From contig NC_084601.1 of NCBI RefSeq assembly GCF_033807715.1, positions 14,656,690-14,720,689 of the forward strand: 64,000 nucleotides of DNA, written 5' to 3'. This document shows, piece by piece, positions 1 to 17,178 of this stretch. The stretch's first letter is position 1. Each line of letters starts with the position of its first letter. The translations under genes and the position numbers were made by a program. The stretch comes from Cololabis saira. Lineage: Eukaryota > Chordata > Actinopteri > Beloniformes > Belonidae. Below the pieces are notes generated by a model. The model ran no database searches, was not told where the DNA came from, and saw only the letters and a list, made by a program, of their open reading frames with translations.

Positions 1-1823
1 TCTGGTTGTTGTAATTAATTATGTTACTGATTAAATTTAGAGGTGTTTGTTTCAGGTTTGCAAGTGGGTGCTTACAGTATATGCATCCTTACATGCATTC
101 TGAATTATTCAAATCCCCAATTCCTGTGTAGGTGAAACAAACTGATGACAAAGAGATGTGCACCGACAAATAAAAGGCCCTTCTCATCACAATAACATCA
201 GAAAAGGCTGAACTCAGCATTAATCCCAGAGGAACTGATTTTAAGATACTGCAGATGCAGTCCCTTTAAAAATTATTCAAAAATCCCCACATTTTTTAGA
301 TTAACACTTGCTCTCAATAAATAAATTAAAAAAACACAATGAAGAGCTGGTTAGAATAAAGAACTATGGTGCAACAAAGAAATACCTCAGCAGCATGTGA
401 AAAAAATATGTCGTCATTTCAAACACCAGACTAATTATTTTATTAACTAGGCAGGTAGTTCTTATGAGCAGGGCCCTGCTGAGGGCAGGTAGGAGGAAGG
501 GGGCATGAAAGCACACTGCTGCGACTCTGGATTCACTGTTAAAAACAAAGAAAATACCTTTGCTGCGAGCACTGGTGGAAAATATTAAACTCCCAAACAA
601 TGTTCATTCCTTCGTGGCACATGCACTGTGCATCCTGAAATTATACCGCCGAGAGGTTGATGAGGGAGTTTAAACAAGCAGAAGCTGCAGTGCAGACTTA
701 CACATACAAACATACATGCTCCTACATTTACCTTTTTTCTTTTTTTTCCCACAGACATCAGTTTACATGCACACTGATCCTCCTATCTGTGTTTTCCCAC
801 ACGTGGATAATCAGGACATTAGTGTAACTGAGAGGGCTGCTGATCACTAAGGGATTGAAACACGGTTTACAGCGCGGCGTCCAGACAAGGTTTCTCCATA
901 ACGCACATGAGAAAAACACTCCACACACGACGGTGGAGCTGGGACTGATGCCTATGATGGCTGATTAGCAGCGCCATGACGGCTGCGAAATGATTACCCT
1001 GAGACCGGGAGGGGGGTGTGGAGGCCATGATTTTTTGCTATCCAGACGTAACCCCACCAAGCAACTCAATCAAATCAACCGACAGCATCTCCCAACCATC
1101 AACTGCCATGGCATGTGTCCAGGGCTGCCCCGTCCGCGCACACAGCCCAGGATGAACTTTGCAGATGAGGCTTTGCTGTGCCGTGGCCTCTGTTTGTTTT
1201 ACTCTGCACTCACTTTACCCCACAGGATTTTTATGGATAAAAGCTGAAGGCTGCTTTTTCTCGCCATTCCATTCAAAAGTCAGTGCAAATGAGCTGATTA
1301 CATGCGTCTGAGATAAAGGCTCTGTATTCCGAACATTGTTGTTTGTTAAATCTCATCTTCATCATACGGCTACGCCTCCTATCAGCGTGTATCCAAATAC
1401 CGTACCTTCCTCTGAACCAAAGTCGGGCTTTGAAACCCTGTTTACTTGTAACATGAACGCTTGGTGTTGATTTGGCCTGCTTTAACAGAAAAGGCAGCTC
1501 TCCTGCCCTGATAGTAGTGGGAGAGCGGGGTCCAGAGGGGATTCAATAATCCCCCTGTCCGTGGCATGTAAGCATCATTACTGACAGCCTTCCACCCACC
1601 CAGAGTGTACTTGCATACAAACACTCTTGCACACACGCAGGAGAGCTGTCAGTATCTGTTCGGTTACTAGAACTGGACACCCACCAGCCCGTGCTCAGAA
1701 GGCCCACTGCAGCTGGCAGTCTGCTATTTTCCCAGCATGCTCCCTTAACAAAGTTTTTTCTCTTTTTCAAACCTCCAAGAGTCTACGGGGGGAAAGAGGT
1801 TTTTCTTCACACTTGAACAATTG

Positions 1824-1825
<2 letters not shown>

Positions 1826-1865
<40 letters not shown>
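1826..1865. repeat. (AT)n microsatellite, 40 bp
   Basis: Pure alternating AT within slc25a13 intron 3. Confidence 0.97.
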
Positions 1866-1867
<2 letters not shown>

Positions 1868-2861
1868 AGTCAAAAAAAGGGTCTTAAAGAAATGGAAGGA
1901 GTGCATTAGAATATGTAAATACAAAGAAACTTAGGATCGGAGAAAAAAAGACAAGCACAAAAGAAAGAGGATGTATTAAAGTCAACTGAAAAAGGTAAAT
2001 CTTTAAACTGTTTGTGAGTCCTGTATGTCAGCTCCCTGAAAATTGAAGCTTATCCACCCTCCAAAGAACTGTCTCTCCTTCACTCTCTTGATCCATCCAT
2101 CTGTCTTTCTGTCTCACTGACAATAAGAGGTAGAAAAGTGATTTCAACATAACAGATTGTTAGGACTGTCACTACATCCCCTGATTTACACAGTCGCCAA
2201 GGGGGGAGACAGATAAATGCATTTTCACATTTTACATCGCACCATGCGCACACACTCCATGCCAAAGTACTCACACACACACAACGAAATACAAACTGGC
2301 ATCTAAGTAAAATTTCCCTCGCACAGATGTACTCCAACACAAAGGCAAGCAAGCGTGCCGCCTGCCATCCGACCCCCTGCTAAATCTATTACCCCAGACT
2401 CATCTTGCTGAAATGGAGCTCTACCTGGCAAAAATCAGCAGGCGCACTAAGCTTCGAATACACTGCACTCAACCGCAGCGTATTGTTCACAGACATATTT
2501 GCATGTGATCAGGCATGCTGGATGAAAATACAGCTGCAAAAGTGGTTTGTTTTGTCCCGCTCGTCGCTCCTTTCATGCAGTTTGCGCGGCTAAGCATTTA
2601 GAAAACAATGCACTTGTGTTTTTAGCCAGGACCTACGGGTTTACATCCCTGCGTTGCATTTGTTCTGCACACTGAAGAGACACGGGTCTGCAGAATAATT
2701 ATCTGGACTCGGGATTAATGAGGAGAACACTTCATCACGGTCTAAGTGTCATTAGACATTTACAACTTCAACTGTAATAATAAAAAAAAAATGTAAGCAT
2801 GTTAACCAGAGTCTGAACATTATTTAGAGGAAAATTAAAAATTACATCTTTTCCCGCTTCA

Positions 2862-2888
2862 CCCCCCCCCTCCACCCCCCCCCTCCCC
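2862..2888. repeat. C-rich homopolymer-like tract
   Basis: Runs of eight to nine C separated by short TCCA/TC interruptions; low complexity. Confidence 0.9.
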
Positions 2889-3158
2889 ATTTCCATTCCC
2901 CTCCACAAAACCAAAATGAGGTTTAGATACAAAGCCAGGGCCATGGGTTTCTAATAGATTTACCCTGATGCCACGGCCACCATTTATCCTGCTCCAAAGC
3001 CACACAATGCAATGGAGTGCTCCTGAATAGCATGGCCAATTACAGTGCATGTGTGTGTGTTTTCTATATGTGTGTGTGGACGCACACTTTGCTCTGTCTC
3101 TCTTTTTCCAATTCCAAAACCCCCACTACTCAATCTCACTGTCCCCTGTGCACGCTGG

Positions 3159-3202
3159 CACACACACACACACACACACACCACATACACACGCTCACAC
3201 AC
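3159..3202. repeat. (CA)n microsatellite, imperfect
   Basis: A 22-bp pure CA run followed by interrupted CACA/CATA units, with a short GT-rich stretch about 100 bp upstream. Confidence 0.93.
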
Positions 3203-3846
3203 AAACCTTACGACAGATGTAATAGCATGAAACTACGTAGCCGTGTGCACTTTGCTCTTTGTAGAAACCTAGGTGGTTACCATGGCAATGTTTTTTTTTT
3301 TTTAAATCTTTTTTGACTTGCCCTAACATTGTATTACCCATCATTATGTATCATTAAATACATACATATTAATGTACAAAAAAAAAAAAAAACACGGGGA
3401 GATGGGAATGAGGGAGGCGGAGTAAGTGCAAAATTGGGAGTGCATCTACAAAGAAGGAAACACCTGAAAGAGGACTTGCTGGTTTGATGTCCCTTTGCTA
3501 TATAATTCCCAATCCCTCTGTGTATTTTTACACTAAAAGATGAAATCATAGGTTTGTTTATATGTTACAAATAAACACTGGATCAAAGTGATACACAATG
3601 CATCTACTAACAGCTTTAATCAGTCTAAGATGACCTTATTACTTGGCACTTATTATCATTTTAATACTCATAACACAGCGTTAATATGAGCATTAATTTA
3701 GACTTTTATTGAAAATGCTTTTGCTCTCAGATTCACAACTTGTATCGGAGCATTTTTAAAACAGTACGTTTCTCATGCCGTCCTTCAGTGACATCATAAT
3801 GAGAAGTTAGTGTCAAAGTTTGTCAGGGTGTGTGAAACCGTTACAC

Positions 3847-8185
<4,339 letters not shown>

Positions 8186-8389
8186 GCTAAAACAAAGCTC
8201 GCTGCCAGGACCAGGTGGATCACTTCCTCCTCCGTGACGGCGTTTCCATGGAGATCACGCACCGGCGCGGCGACGGCAGGATGAAAGGGGATCAGCGGCC
8301 ACGTGGTGCCAGAGCAGCAGAGGTCAACCGACCGGTGTTCTGCCAATTTCTGCTGCTTTGACAAAAAAAACGCTACCTAATGGTTTTCC

Positions 8390-8540
8390 ACCTTTGTAGA
8401 GCTACAATTTTACTGTGTTTTACTCCCTAAACCACTTCCTTTACCCCCAAATGGTCCTTGTCTCTTGCCAGGCCGTCATTGTAAATAAGAATGTTCTTAA
8501 TGACCTGCCTGGCTAAATAAAGGCCAATGACTGAATGAAT
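8390..8540 (+). repeat. Interspersed retroposon-like 3' end
   Basis: The stretch containing GTAAATAAGAATGTTCTTAA and ending in GCCTGGCTAAATAAAGG resembles a very common fish repeat 3' end known from memory. It ends with an AATAAA-like signal and a short TGAA repeat. The family is not assigned. Confidence 0.5.
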
Positions 8541-8904
8541 ATCAAATAAAGCGATAGAGTTATTGTTTTTTCCTCTTTATCGTATAATGTTCACAAAGTG
8601 TAATGCAATTCATGTCATGGGTCGTGTATTTTGAAGGATGAAATACTCAAAATCCCATATTATCAATTTTACATGGTGCAAGAAATGATTGGCGTGGCAA
8701 TCAAACTTTGAAAATCGACGGTGCGCACGCGCAGAACCACAAAGTAGCATTTCTCGGCAGGTAGCAAGGATTGGCAGAACACCGGCTCCGAGAGGGGATT
8801 CACTCATTCATCATGTGTTGATGTGCGTTTGGGTTTCATATTGATCTAGTTCATGTCTCATAAGCTTCTTTGCGACCTTCTTACTTGTCTCAAGTAACAT
8901 CCTG

Positions 8905-9133
8905 GAATGAATGAATGAATGGATGGATGGATGGATGAATGAATGAATGAATGAATGAATGAATGAATGAATGAATGAATGAATGAATGAATGAATGAAG
9001 GATGGATGGATGGATGGATGGATGGATGGATGGATGGATGGATGGATGGATGGATGGATAAATGAATGAATGAATGAATGAATTAATGAATTAATGAATT
9101 AATGAATTAATGAATGAATGAATGAATGAATGA
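8905..9133. repeat. (GAAT)n/(GGAT)n/(AATTAATG)n compound microsatellite
   Basis: A 229-bp compound tetranucleotide array: GAAT, then GGAT, GAAT, GGAT again, and GAAT/GAATTAAT. The following GTTTTATTTTGG is AATAAA-like on the minus strand, so the right GAAT block could be the 3' tail of a minus-strand LINE or SINE. Confidence 0.95.
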
Positions 9134-9239
9134 GTTTTATTTTGGTGTCATGTCCAAAGACCCATCCCTTACAGGATTATAAGACACCAGAAACAGAAAA
9201 TCAACAATATACAATATCATAAAAAACAGAATAACAGGA

Positions 9240-9430
9240 GCGCTGCTGGTGTCCCCACAACCACCGGTGCTCTTGCAATGGGTGCAACAGTGAACTCAAA
9301 AGAAAAAATGCAGGCACTCTGGTGGCTTGAAAAAAGTCAAAAAAAAAACTTTATTTAGACTGGGTTACATCTAAAACATGCGTTGGTGTTTTTTAAGATG
9401 TAACCCAGTCTAAATAAAGTTTTTAGTTCA
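9240..9430. repeat. Uncharacterised repeat with a perfect 29-bp hairpin
   Basis: 9344-9372 and 9396-9424 are exact reverse complements over 29 bp, separated by a 23-nt loop. The hairpin begins AAAAACTTTATTTAGACTGG. The preceding bases (gcaggcactctggtggcttg) look like a fish interspersed repeat. No gene is visible. Confidence 0.7.
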
Positions 9431-9454
9431 ATATCACTTAATTGGGAGCTACAC

Positions 9455-9718
9455 AATGTACACCAGAAAAACAAAATAAATAAATAAAATAAAATAAAAA
9501 AATAAATAAAATAAAAATACTTAATATTTCTTTTCACCAACAAAACCCAAAATGGATATTTTCATCAAATCCAAATTCTTACACCTATCAAATAATTTCT
9601 GACGCAACTCATGATACAGAGGACGATAAAATACAAAATGGAACTCATTTTCAATATCATTAATATCACAGTAAGGACAAATCCGCTCTTCTTCTTCCTG
9701 GATGTGGGACCATCAAGG
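9455..9718 (-). mobile_element. L1-like LINE fragment, C-terminus of ORF2
   Basis: A minus-strand frame ending at a stop at 9521-9523 reads ERICPYC, DINDIENEFHF and RPLYHELRQKLFDRC. This is the pattern of the C-terminal zinc-knuckle-like region of fish L1/Tx1-type ORF2 proteins, with the usual last Cys of the knuckle replaced by Tyr. An A/T-rich 3'UTR (aataaa-like on the minus strand) follows at 9455-9520. The fragment is cut off at its 5' side where the hAT element starts (9727). Confidence 0.65.
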
Positions 9719-9726
9719 ATGAAGGA

Positions 9727-10915
9727 CAGACCCGGATTAACTCAGTGTGGTTCCCCAGGGTGACCATGCTTGAAGTGCCCCCCTCCTCCCACATTTTATG
9801 GTAAAAAAAAGGGAAATTTATTATGGTTATAAAGACCATAGATTTACATGAACATATTGCTGAAGTGCATGCTCAACAGTCATACTACAAATAAATGTAA
9901 GACAAGCAACCAACTAAGTAACACCATGGATAGACATGAGTCTATAAACGCCATACTACACTGATGCTCCAATTAGAATGCAACTCACACGCCAAAGTAA
10001 CACAATGTGTTAACTATCATCATTTCCATCATACAGTATAAGGCCTATCTGAGGACTACATGCAAAACTATTACAGCATATACTAAACCAGTGGTCCTCA
10101 ACCTTTTTTCAGTGATGTACCCCCTGTGAAATATTTTTTCAGCTAAGTACCCCCTAACCAGTGCAAAGCACGTTTGGTTGTAAAAAAAAGACGTAAAACA
10201 GAGCCCTGTGCCATCAGTAACTGATTTATTAAACATAAAAATATTGCTGCAATGCTTCAACCACGACTCCATCGTTGGTCAAAGTGATTGACAGGTGAAG
10301 CCAAGTGGCATTTGGTGGCATTTGACAGGTTAGGTGGAACCATCCTGGTGTGGGGGATACTCTGCGGTTTTAGGATAATAAGTTGAATAGCCTACTCCTG
10401 AAGATAAAATTCATTTTATGAATTTAGACTTATATTTTCCTCAATTATTTATGAAATATTTATTTTTAAAGGATTTTTGCATGGATGCTACTTTTTAAAT
10501 ATATGTATATTTTAAAATCTCACGTAACCTCTGGAGTGCCTTCACGTACCCCCAGGGGTACGTGTACCCCCATTTGAGAACCACTGTACTAAACAATCAA
10601 ACAGGCCGAACGAATGAGCTGATGTGAATGTAGGGAACAGCACATTAATAAAATAGCAATGTGTAGGTTGTTAGATTTAAGGTTAAGTTGTTAAGGCACT
10701 CACTCAAACGCAATTCTTTTTATTTTATTATAATTATTTTAATGTATTTTTATTATATCATTGGTTACTGCTGTACCTGTTTGCTCCTCTCCCAGCAAAT
10801 ATATAGAGAAAATAACAAAATATGACATATATGGTCCAGTTAGTCATTTGATTTGGTGCCCCCTCATTGGCTGGTGCCCCAGGGCGCTCACCCGGTTCAG
10901 TATAAACCGGCCTAG
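9727..10915. mobile_element. hAT-type element (outer), containing a nested hAT
   Basis: The termini are CAGACCCGGATTAA and, inverted, CTAGGCCGGTTTAT, flanked by the 8-bp near-duplicate ATGAAGGA (9719-9726) and ATCAAGGA (10916-10923), seven of eight bases matching. An 8-bp target duplication fits the hAT superfamily. No transposase is readable. A second hAT sits inside at 10089-10586, so this element is the older of the two. Confidence 0.55.
10089..10586. mobile_element. hAT-type non-autonomous element, nested
   Basis: A 498-bp element with ends CAGTGGTCCTCAA and, inverted, CAGTGGTTCTCAAATG, flanked by a perfect 8-bp duplication TACTAAAC (10081-10088 and 10587-10594). Internal sequence rich in GTACCCCC is typical of a fish hAT MITE family known from memory. 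No transposase. Confidence 0.9.
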
Positions 10916-11949
10916 ATCAAGGATGGTTTAAACTTTAAGGGGTCTTTTGTAGTCCTATAGTAGCCTATTTTCAGTTTAAGATTTTTTTTAATGCAAAAGT
11001 ATCTCTTCCAACAAAAGCTTTTTAAAGCTAAAGCAAAATATATTGAAATATTTTTGATAATTTAGAAGTAAGCATTTCATAGTCACACTCTATTGTGCTC
11101 ATTCTTTCCAAGGTACTCTATAGGATTATATACATCAGTATAAAAGCCTGAGTTCTTTCCTCAGGCTTCGTCTTTCCTTGCTGTAAATGGTTTCTGTACT
11201 TTATTTCCAGCTTTTCCAGCCTATCTATGTTTTGTGCACAAAGAGAAAAGGAACACAGAGAGAATTTTGCGACTACAAAAGCAAAGGTTAACATTACTCA
11301 CAGCATAAAAACAATTTAAAAGGGAGCAAAAGGGCCCTAATGGCCCGACAGTCTTCAAAGAAAATGTATTTTGTGCTCAAAATAATTCATAGCTTTTTGC
11401 CAGTGGCTTTTCAGCTTCCCGGAGACCCAGCATGAACCACTGTATTTTTCCCAGCAGGCTCTCTGCTCCTCGTAAAATGGCCTTCACCAGGGCATACCTT
11501 GTATCCCCTCCAAATATTGACAGCACCAGGTCCATCACTTATTGGAAAAATGGCTGTAAGTAATGTTTTATCAACCCGATGCAGTCTTAACACCTGTATT
11601 TTCTCCTGTCACATGACAATATTTGACAAGATTAATGATTTGATCCAGTGGCGTTTATTTCCCATTACTGCCAATCCGCTACCAAACAACTCAGCAACAA
11701 AGCAAGCAACAACCCACTTCTGGCATTTAGTGTCGGAAGCATGTGGCAGCATTTGCTTTGCTTTTTTTGTTATTAATAAGCCGTAAAGTTTACTTGAGGC
11801 ATGTAAACAGCTGTGCCCAGCAACTTAGACATTAATCTCTTGACTGTTTATGTGAAAGATTTGTTAAAACCGACAGTGAAACGATTATTGCTTGTCATGT
11901 CTAGAAAAGCTTTTTAAAGTCGGGCTCTATTTTTAGCAATCAAACCAAC

Positions 11950-12250
11950 AATGATCACGTCAACCACCCAAGAACAAGTGGGTAATTATAAACTGCGACC
12001 TTTGAACTTCCATTGCTTGAGGGGTCTCCTGCCTGCGTCCCCAAGGGTCCACACGTCCTGACAGCTTGAGCAATGACTGGCGGACGGTTGTCCCAGTCTG
12101 CCTCCTCCTATTTTTAACCCACACTAAACACAGAGTTTCAAAAATAGGCTTGAGCTCTAAACAAATGATTATTAGGGCACTTAGGGTCTCCCCACTGACC
12201 CGAATGTCCCTTTTAACAGCCAATAACAGGGGCCCTTTGGGTCAAAGGGT
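11950..12250. promoter_or_regulatory. Candidate conserved noncoding block with a MEF2-like site
   Basis: A repeat-free, GC-balanced stretch containing CTATTTTTAA at 12108-12117, which fits the MEF2 consensus, and a related CAAAAATAGG at 12139-12148. There are no coding features. The assignment as regulatory is inference only. Confidence 0.25.
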
Positions 12251-15200
12251 TTAAAGACTTTCTAATAAAAGTAACAGAGACACGGGGATGTGTGCTGGAG
12301 AAGAAAAAGTTGTGTCTCAGCTTGAAATGCTGACAAGTTAATAATCCCTTCTCAAATGGCCCAACCACAGTAAAATGGCCAGCTTGTTCTTACTTTTATT
12401 GCTATCATCTGTCAGTCAATCACATTTTTCTTTTTCTTTTTTCCCTGCAGCTTCTTAAGTAGACTGAAAGAGCTAAAACAGTTTCATAGTAATGCTCACG
12501 CTGAGGCTGTTTTTGCTTTCCTCCCTTTCCTCTTTTTTTTTTGGAGGAGGGGGGGTTAATTGTTATCATAGTTTTGGGCTGGAGATGCTTAATGGATTCC
12601 AAAGATCTGTTCATGATGTGGTAATGAGATGCCAATTTGTAGGACATTTTACCTGGATAAAGATGTTTCCTGCGTCATAAAAGCTGATTAGAAATAAAAA
12701 GAAGCATAAAAAATGAATTGTCACTTAATAAATATCAATACATTAACTTTAAAGCTGTCTTTTTACAATCAAAAGAGACATTTTTCTAATAAAACAAGAA
12801 GGAAAGGGGTTATTTTCATGAATGTATGTTGCTGGTAAATTTGTGGTGGTAAAGGATTAGCCTGGTGGAGCATCAGTTTTCTTACAAACATTGATGATCC
12901 GTGAGTTTCTTTTAGGAAAAGTGCAGTAGACAGGGAGCTCAACGTGTATACAGGGATGCTCTGACACGTTGTTGGTTTATTGATAAAATTAGTTTGCTAT
13001 AGACTTGATGAAATAATACTAAATACAATTACACGTAAGTCTTCATATTTTAAGCCGGAGGCCAGCATGCAAGGTTGTGTGAAAGGTAGGCCAAAAAATA
13101 TGTGTAAGTTTATGAGCAAATTTAACAAATAATGGTGTGTCCTGACAGATTTATGAGCCAATATTAAAGATTAATGACTTATTCAACTTAGCAGGGAGAC
13201 AAAACTGAAATATTTGTGCTTGGCAAAATCAAATACGCTTGTTTGATGATCCTGACTTAACTTAAATCTTTCTCCCAGCTGATATTTCACATTACGTCCT
13301 GCTTGAGGAAACATCAGCGTGACTGCTTTCGGAGCGCACGGCTGCAAACCTGCAGCCAACTGATTACAGCCACTTCCTCTCCTCCTCTAATGAACTGTGT
13401 TCCACCAGAAAGCCAAGATTCACTTCCGGCTGTGCTCTATATTTCAAAAATGCAATTGCAATCCACTGTGCAACAAATACAATGCTGCAAAACTTCACAT
13501 GCCAGTTTATGAGCAGTTTGATCATAAACTGTGAGGATTCAAGTAAATCTAAAACTGGTGGAGGGAAGAGAAATGATGCATTTTACATACACATATATAT
13601 GGCTTTCATTACTTGCAGAAAAAGTGTTTCTGCACACAATAGCTATTTTTCACAATCATACTGGAAAAGCATTGGTAAAACTATGAACTTCTCTCTCTAT
13701 GCTCTGAAGCCTGACTTATAACAAAATAAGAGCCTCATAATCTACTTACTTTAGTCCAATCAGGTTGTCAAACACTGTTCTTAATCATCATACAGAACAT
13801 GCACTGCATTAAAGTGGCATTCTTGTAAACACCATATCTATAATAGTGTGTGACAAGCCGCCTTTGTTTACTTCATAATAACTGGTTGTTTGAATAACTT
13901 CTCAGTGACTTTAAGTAACAAGCCAGACTCTCTCTGCTTACGTTCATCTGTGCTGCCGGATAACCCGGCCTGACGTTTGGAGTGGACTGGAATGTAGATG
14001 GTTGCGTCGAGCCACAAGGCTGACTGGGCTTTAAAGCCGTTTCACCTGCAGGACTGAGACATGGGAGGGATTGTTTCAGGTGTATGTGTCCTGCACGACT
14101 CGTCTCATTACAGTATGCACGTGCTGACAAACATGTGTGACACAGACGGTTAACAGCGGTCACATGCTGCTTCGCTTCCTCTTTATGCTCCTTCCTTTCC
14201 ATCTGTCATGAAATTCTTCCGAACCTTAAGGCACACTGTCTTTTCTGTAGCTTCTGAATGAATCTGTTTATTATCTATCAGTTCAGCGACGCCCCACTCT
14301 AACCATGCTTCAGGGCATCTGGGATGGACCAGGGGCCTGGTGCAGCAGGGGATATGAGTGGATGGGAGCTTTGAGATGGTCCAGACAGACAAGTTGGCGG
14401 GCTTGAGCTCCTCTTTTTCCCCAACAACAAGGACCCACACTGGAGCACGCTCAAACCCTGCAACCTGAGAGGGCAAAAGGGGTCCTCCAGGATGCCTGGC
14501 TGGGATAAATGAACCCAGATGCTTCCCGCAAAGGGAGAGCAACCAGACTCGGGGAGTGAGAAAAAAAAGAAGAAGAAAAAACTAGGCTCACCAGATTTTT
14601 TTTTTTTTCTTTCTATAGCTAAGGCAGCTGTCTGTCAGATCCCTGTGCTTTCTCATAAGTAGTGATCACAGAGGCCTCCGTGCAAGGAGCATTGTGGGAA
14701 ATTATCCGAGGGGGCGTTTGTCTTTGAAGGAGAATGAGAGCAGCAGCAAATCTTTAAGTCCTTTCCTGTTCCTCTTCCTGTCAAGCTGCCACCTGGACTG
14801 AAGGCGCAGCGAGCAAAAGAGCGATGGTCACATTTGTCTAAAGGACACAGTACAAGTTGCTTTTATCTAATATGGATTTTTTAAATCAGAATTATCAATT
14901 TTCTTGATGATGTTCAAAATGATGCTGCTGTTGATACAAGACGCTTAACTGTCTTCCAACCAAAAGTTTCCATTTATAAAATCAAACCAGTTTTGGTTTA
15001 TTTAAGCTGCAGCTGCTCAGCCAACATTATTATAAGACCTGGAACTAACCAAGAGATTTTAAAGATAAAGCACCACATGACCATAAAACCAAGACGTATC
15101 CTCGTCAGTCACCCGTTCCCCTTAGTTTTATCTTTTTTTTCAGAATCACAAAATAATTGACTTATTATGGGTGCCCTTTAAGTCCCCGGGTGTAGAGGTG

Positions 15201-17124
15201 GTGAACGCATGGAAACACAGGGGTTTCAGAAGATTCAGTCTCTTGAAGCGAGTCAGACTTTAACACTTGGTTTAACATTTTCCACTTTCTGTTGATGTTA
15301 GTTTTACACACCAAAAACAACCAAAATGATTGGGTTTAGGTCAATGTCTTTGAAAATAAATGTTGAATGGCACTTTCTTCTCTCAGCAAAATTATTCGCC
15401 TTTATTTTATGGGTAACCACGACAACAGGCCGAAGCCATGTGTTTTCTGACATCACAAGGATAAAATCTGTCCCCAATGTTCCTATTTCAGATATCAGGG
15501 ACTTATTTGGTTGGACTACATTGATAGATTATGCTTAAGCGGTATGTCATGCCTTAAACTGTGGTGCGAACAAGTGTTAATAGTCGTGAGTTGGAAGACT
15601 GAAGGGGTTATCTCAAAGTGCAGCGCTGATTGTTCTCCAAGCAGCTCGGCATGATGATTGAAATCAGGCAGGAGAGTAAAGTTGTCATCTTATATTTCAG
15701 TAAAATCAAGATCTATTTTATAGAGCCACTTCATAAGGAGCGTACAGGGTTGTGAAATTATGTTTTTTTAAGGCCAAACCACAATCCAAACAATTTCTAA
15801 ACTCCCAGCCAAATAGTTTTGTTACCTTAACCAAACCAAACAAAAGCAGGAGAAAACGAACCAACATAAACAATGGTCTCACTTGCTACTCACAAAGGAA
15901 CTGAACCAGCGTGCCTGACAAAGTGAAAAAAGACACACAATGTTGTCACACTGTACTTGAACCCAACTCCCCAGGACGAAGCACTCCCTTCCATTATTAT
16001 GGGGCAAAAATGTTGAGATGAAATGGATTCATGTCATAACATTTTACATCATGTGCAAACAATTCTGCAAAATTCTTTTCCTTGTCAAGTAATTTTCTGC
16101 AATGTTCTACCTGCAAAGGACAAACTAATCCAAAACCAGTGTGTTGCAATGAAAAAAAACAGAAATATATCAGCAATACTGAGTTTTTTTTCATTAAATG
16201 CAGTTGTGCTTCAAAGCTAATTCTTTGCTCCAGACTGCAACTATTTGTATCTCACCAGGTACCTTGGGAGTAACCCGTGTCGGTCCTGATTTGCCAGGCT
16301 CTCACGATACCATCCAGATCCCTCATCCTGAAACACACACCGGCTTCTTTGTTTGCTTCAATCGAGGTTTGGGCTTTTTCTTTCCAACACAAGGGACCTG
16401 CGTTAGCACACACTCAAACGCATGCATGCTTAAGCCAAGTCATGATCTGGGACACGCATGTTCAAATCAACGGTAGATGTTTGCATATCTGCTCAAGCTG
16501 CACACACTTAACCACGTGTCTGCGCACCTAAGCTCACAAACCAGACTCTGTTTGAGGCAGATGCAGCAATCAGGCATAGATGACAAATTTCCAGTTTCAT
16601 TGTAGTACGTTTAGCTTGCTACTTGAGCTGCAATTTCAGGGGAACGAGAGTTAAATCAAAGGAGACAAAATTAACTGAAATTAAATGATCATTAACTTCT
16701 AACTAAAACCGGACAAAAATGCCTTTCTGTTCAGTTTTTGTTTAACGAACAGCCAACAGAGTTTGCAATATCAAAGGCAAGTATGGTAAAAGGTGTCGTT
16801 CTCTAACGAACTGTGAAAGAAAGTTGAGTTGTTTGTCTTAGATCACAGTGATTTGCAACAAGCCAGCAGTATGTAGCCCCTGTATATGTCATCACGGCCA
16901 TTAGGAGGTGCTGACATCTATCCGATTAGGATGACAAAGGCAGTGAGCATCTGTGTATGTATGTGTGTGTTGCTGCATCTGCATGGCAATGTAATTCACA
17001 TCTGCTGTCCATTGTGTGCATGTGCTTGCATTAATGCCTTTTCTGTGTATGTGGATTTTAATTTTGCACACACGTGTTGTATGTGTATGCATAGCTAAGA
17101 GTGAATCTTTGTTCATCTTTCACA

Positions 17125-17126
<2 letters not shown>

Positions 17127-17165
<39 letters not shown>

Positions 17166-17178
17166 GAGAGAGAGAGAG
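17127..17178. repeat. (TG)n(AG)n compound microsatellite
   Basis: A TG run to about 17147 followed by an AG run with one GGG interruption. Confidence 0.95.

Larger units (their letters stand above)
1..3846 (-). other. slc25a13 intron 3 (partial)
   Basis: By position this is intronic sequence downstream of exon 3. I looked on the minus strand for the next citrin exon (ISFQEF...-like) and did not see one. It contains short simple repeats, listed separately, and otherwise unremarkable AT-rich DNA. The short open frames here are chance or microsatellite-driven. Confidence 0.6.

Noticed and set aside
8905..9133. CRISPR-like periodic repeats
   Set aside because: Tetranucleotide microsatellite without spacers, in a eukaryotic genome.
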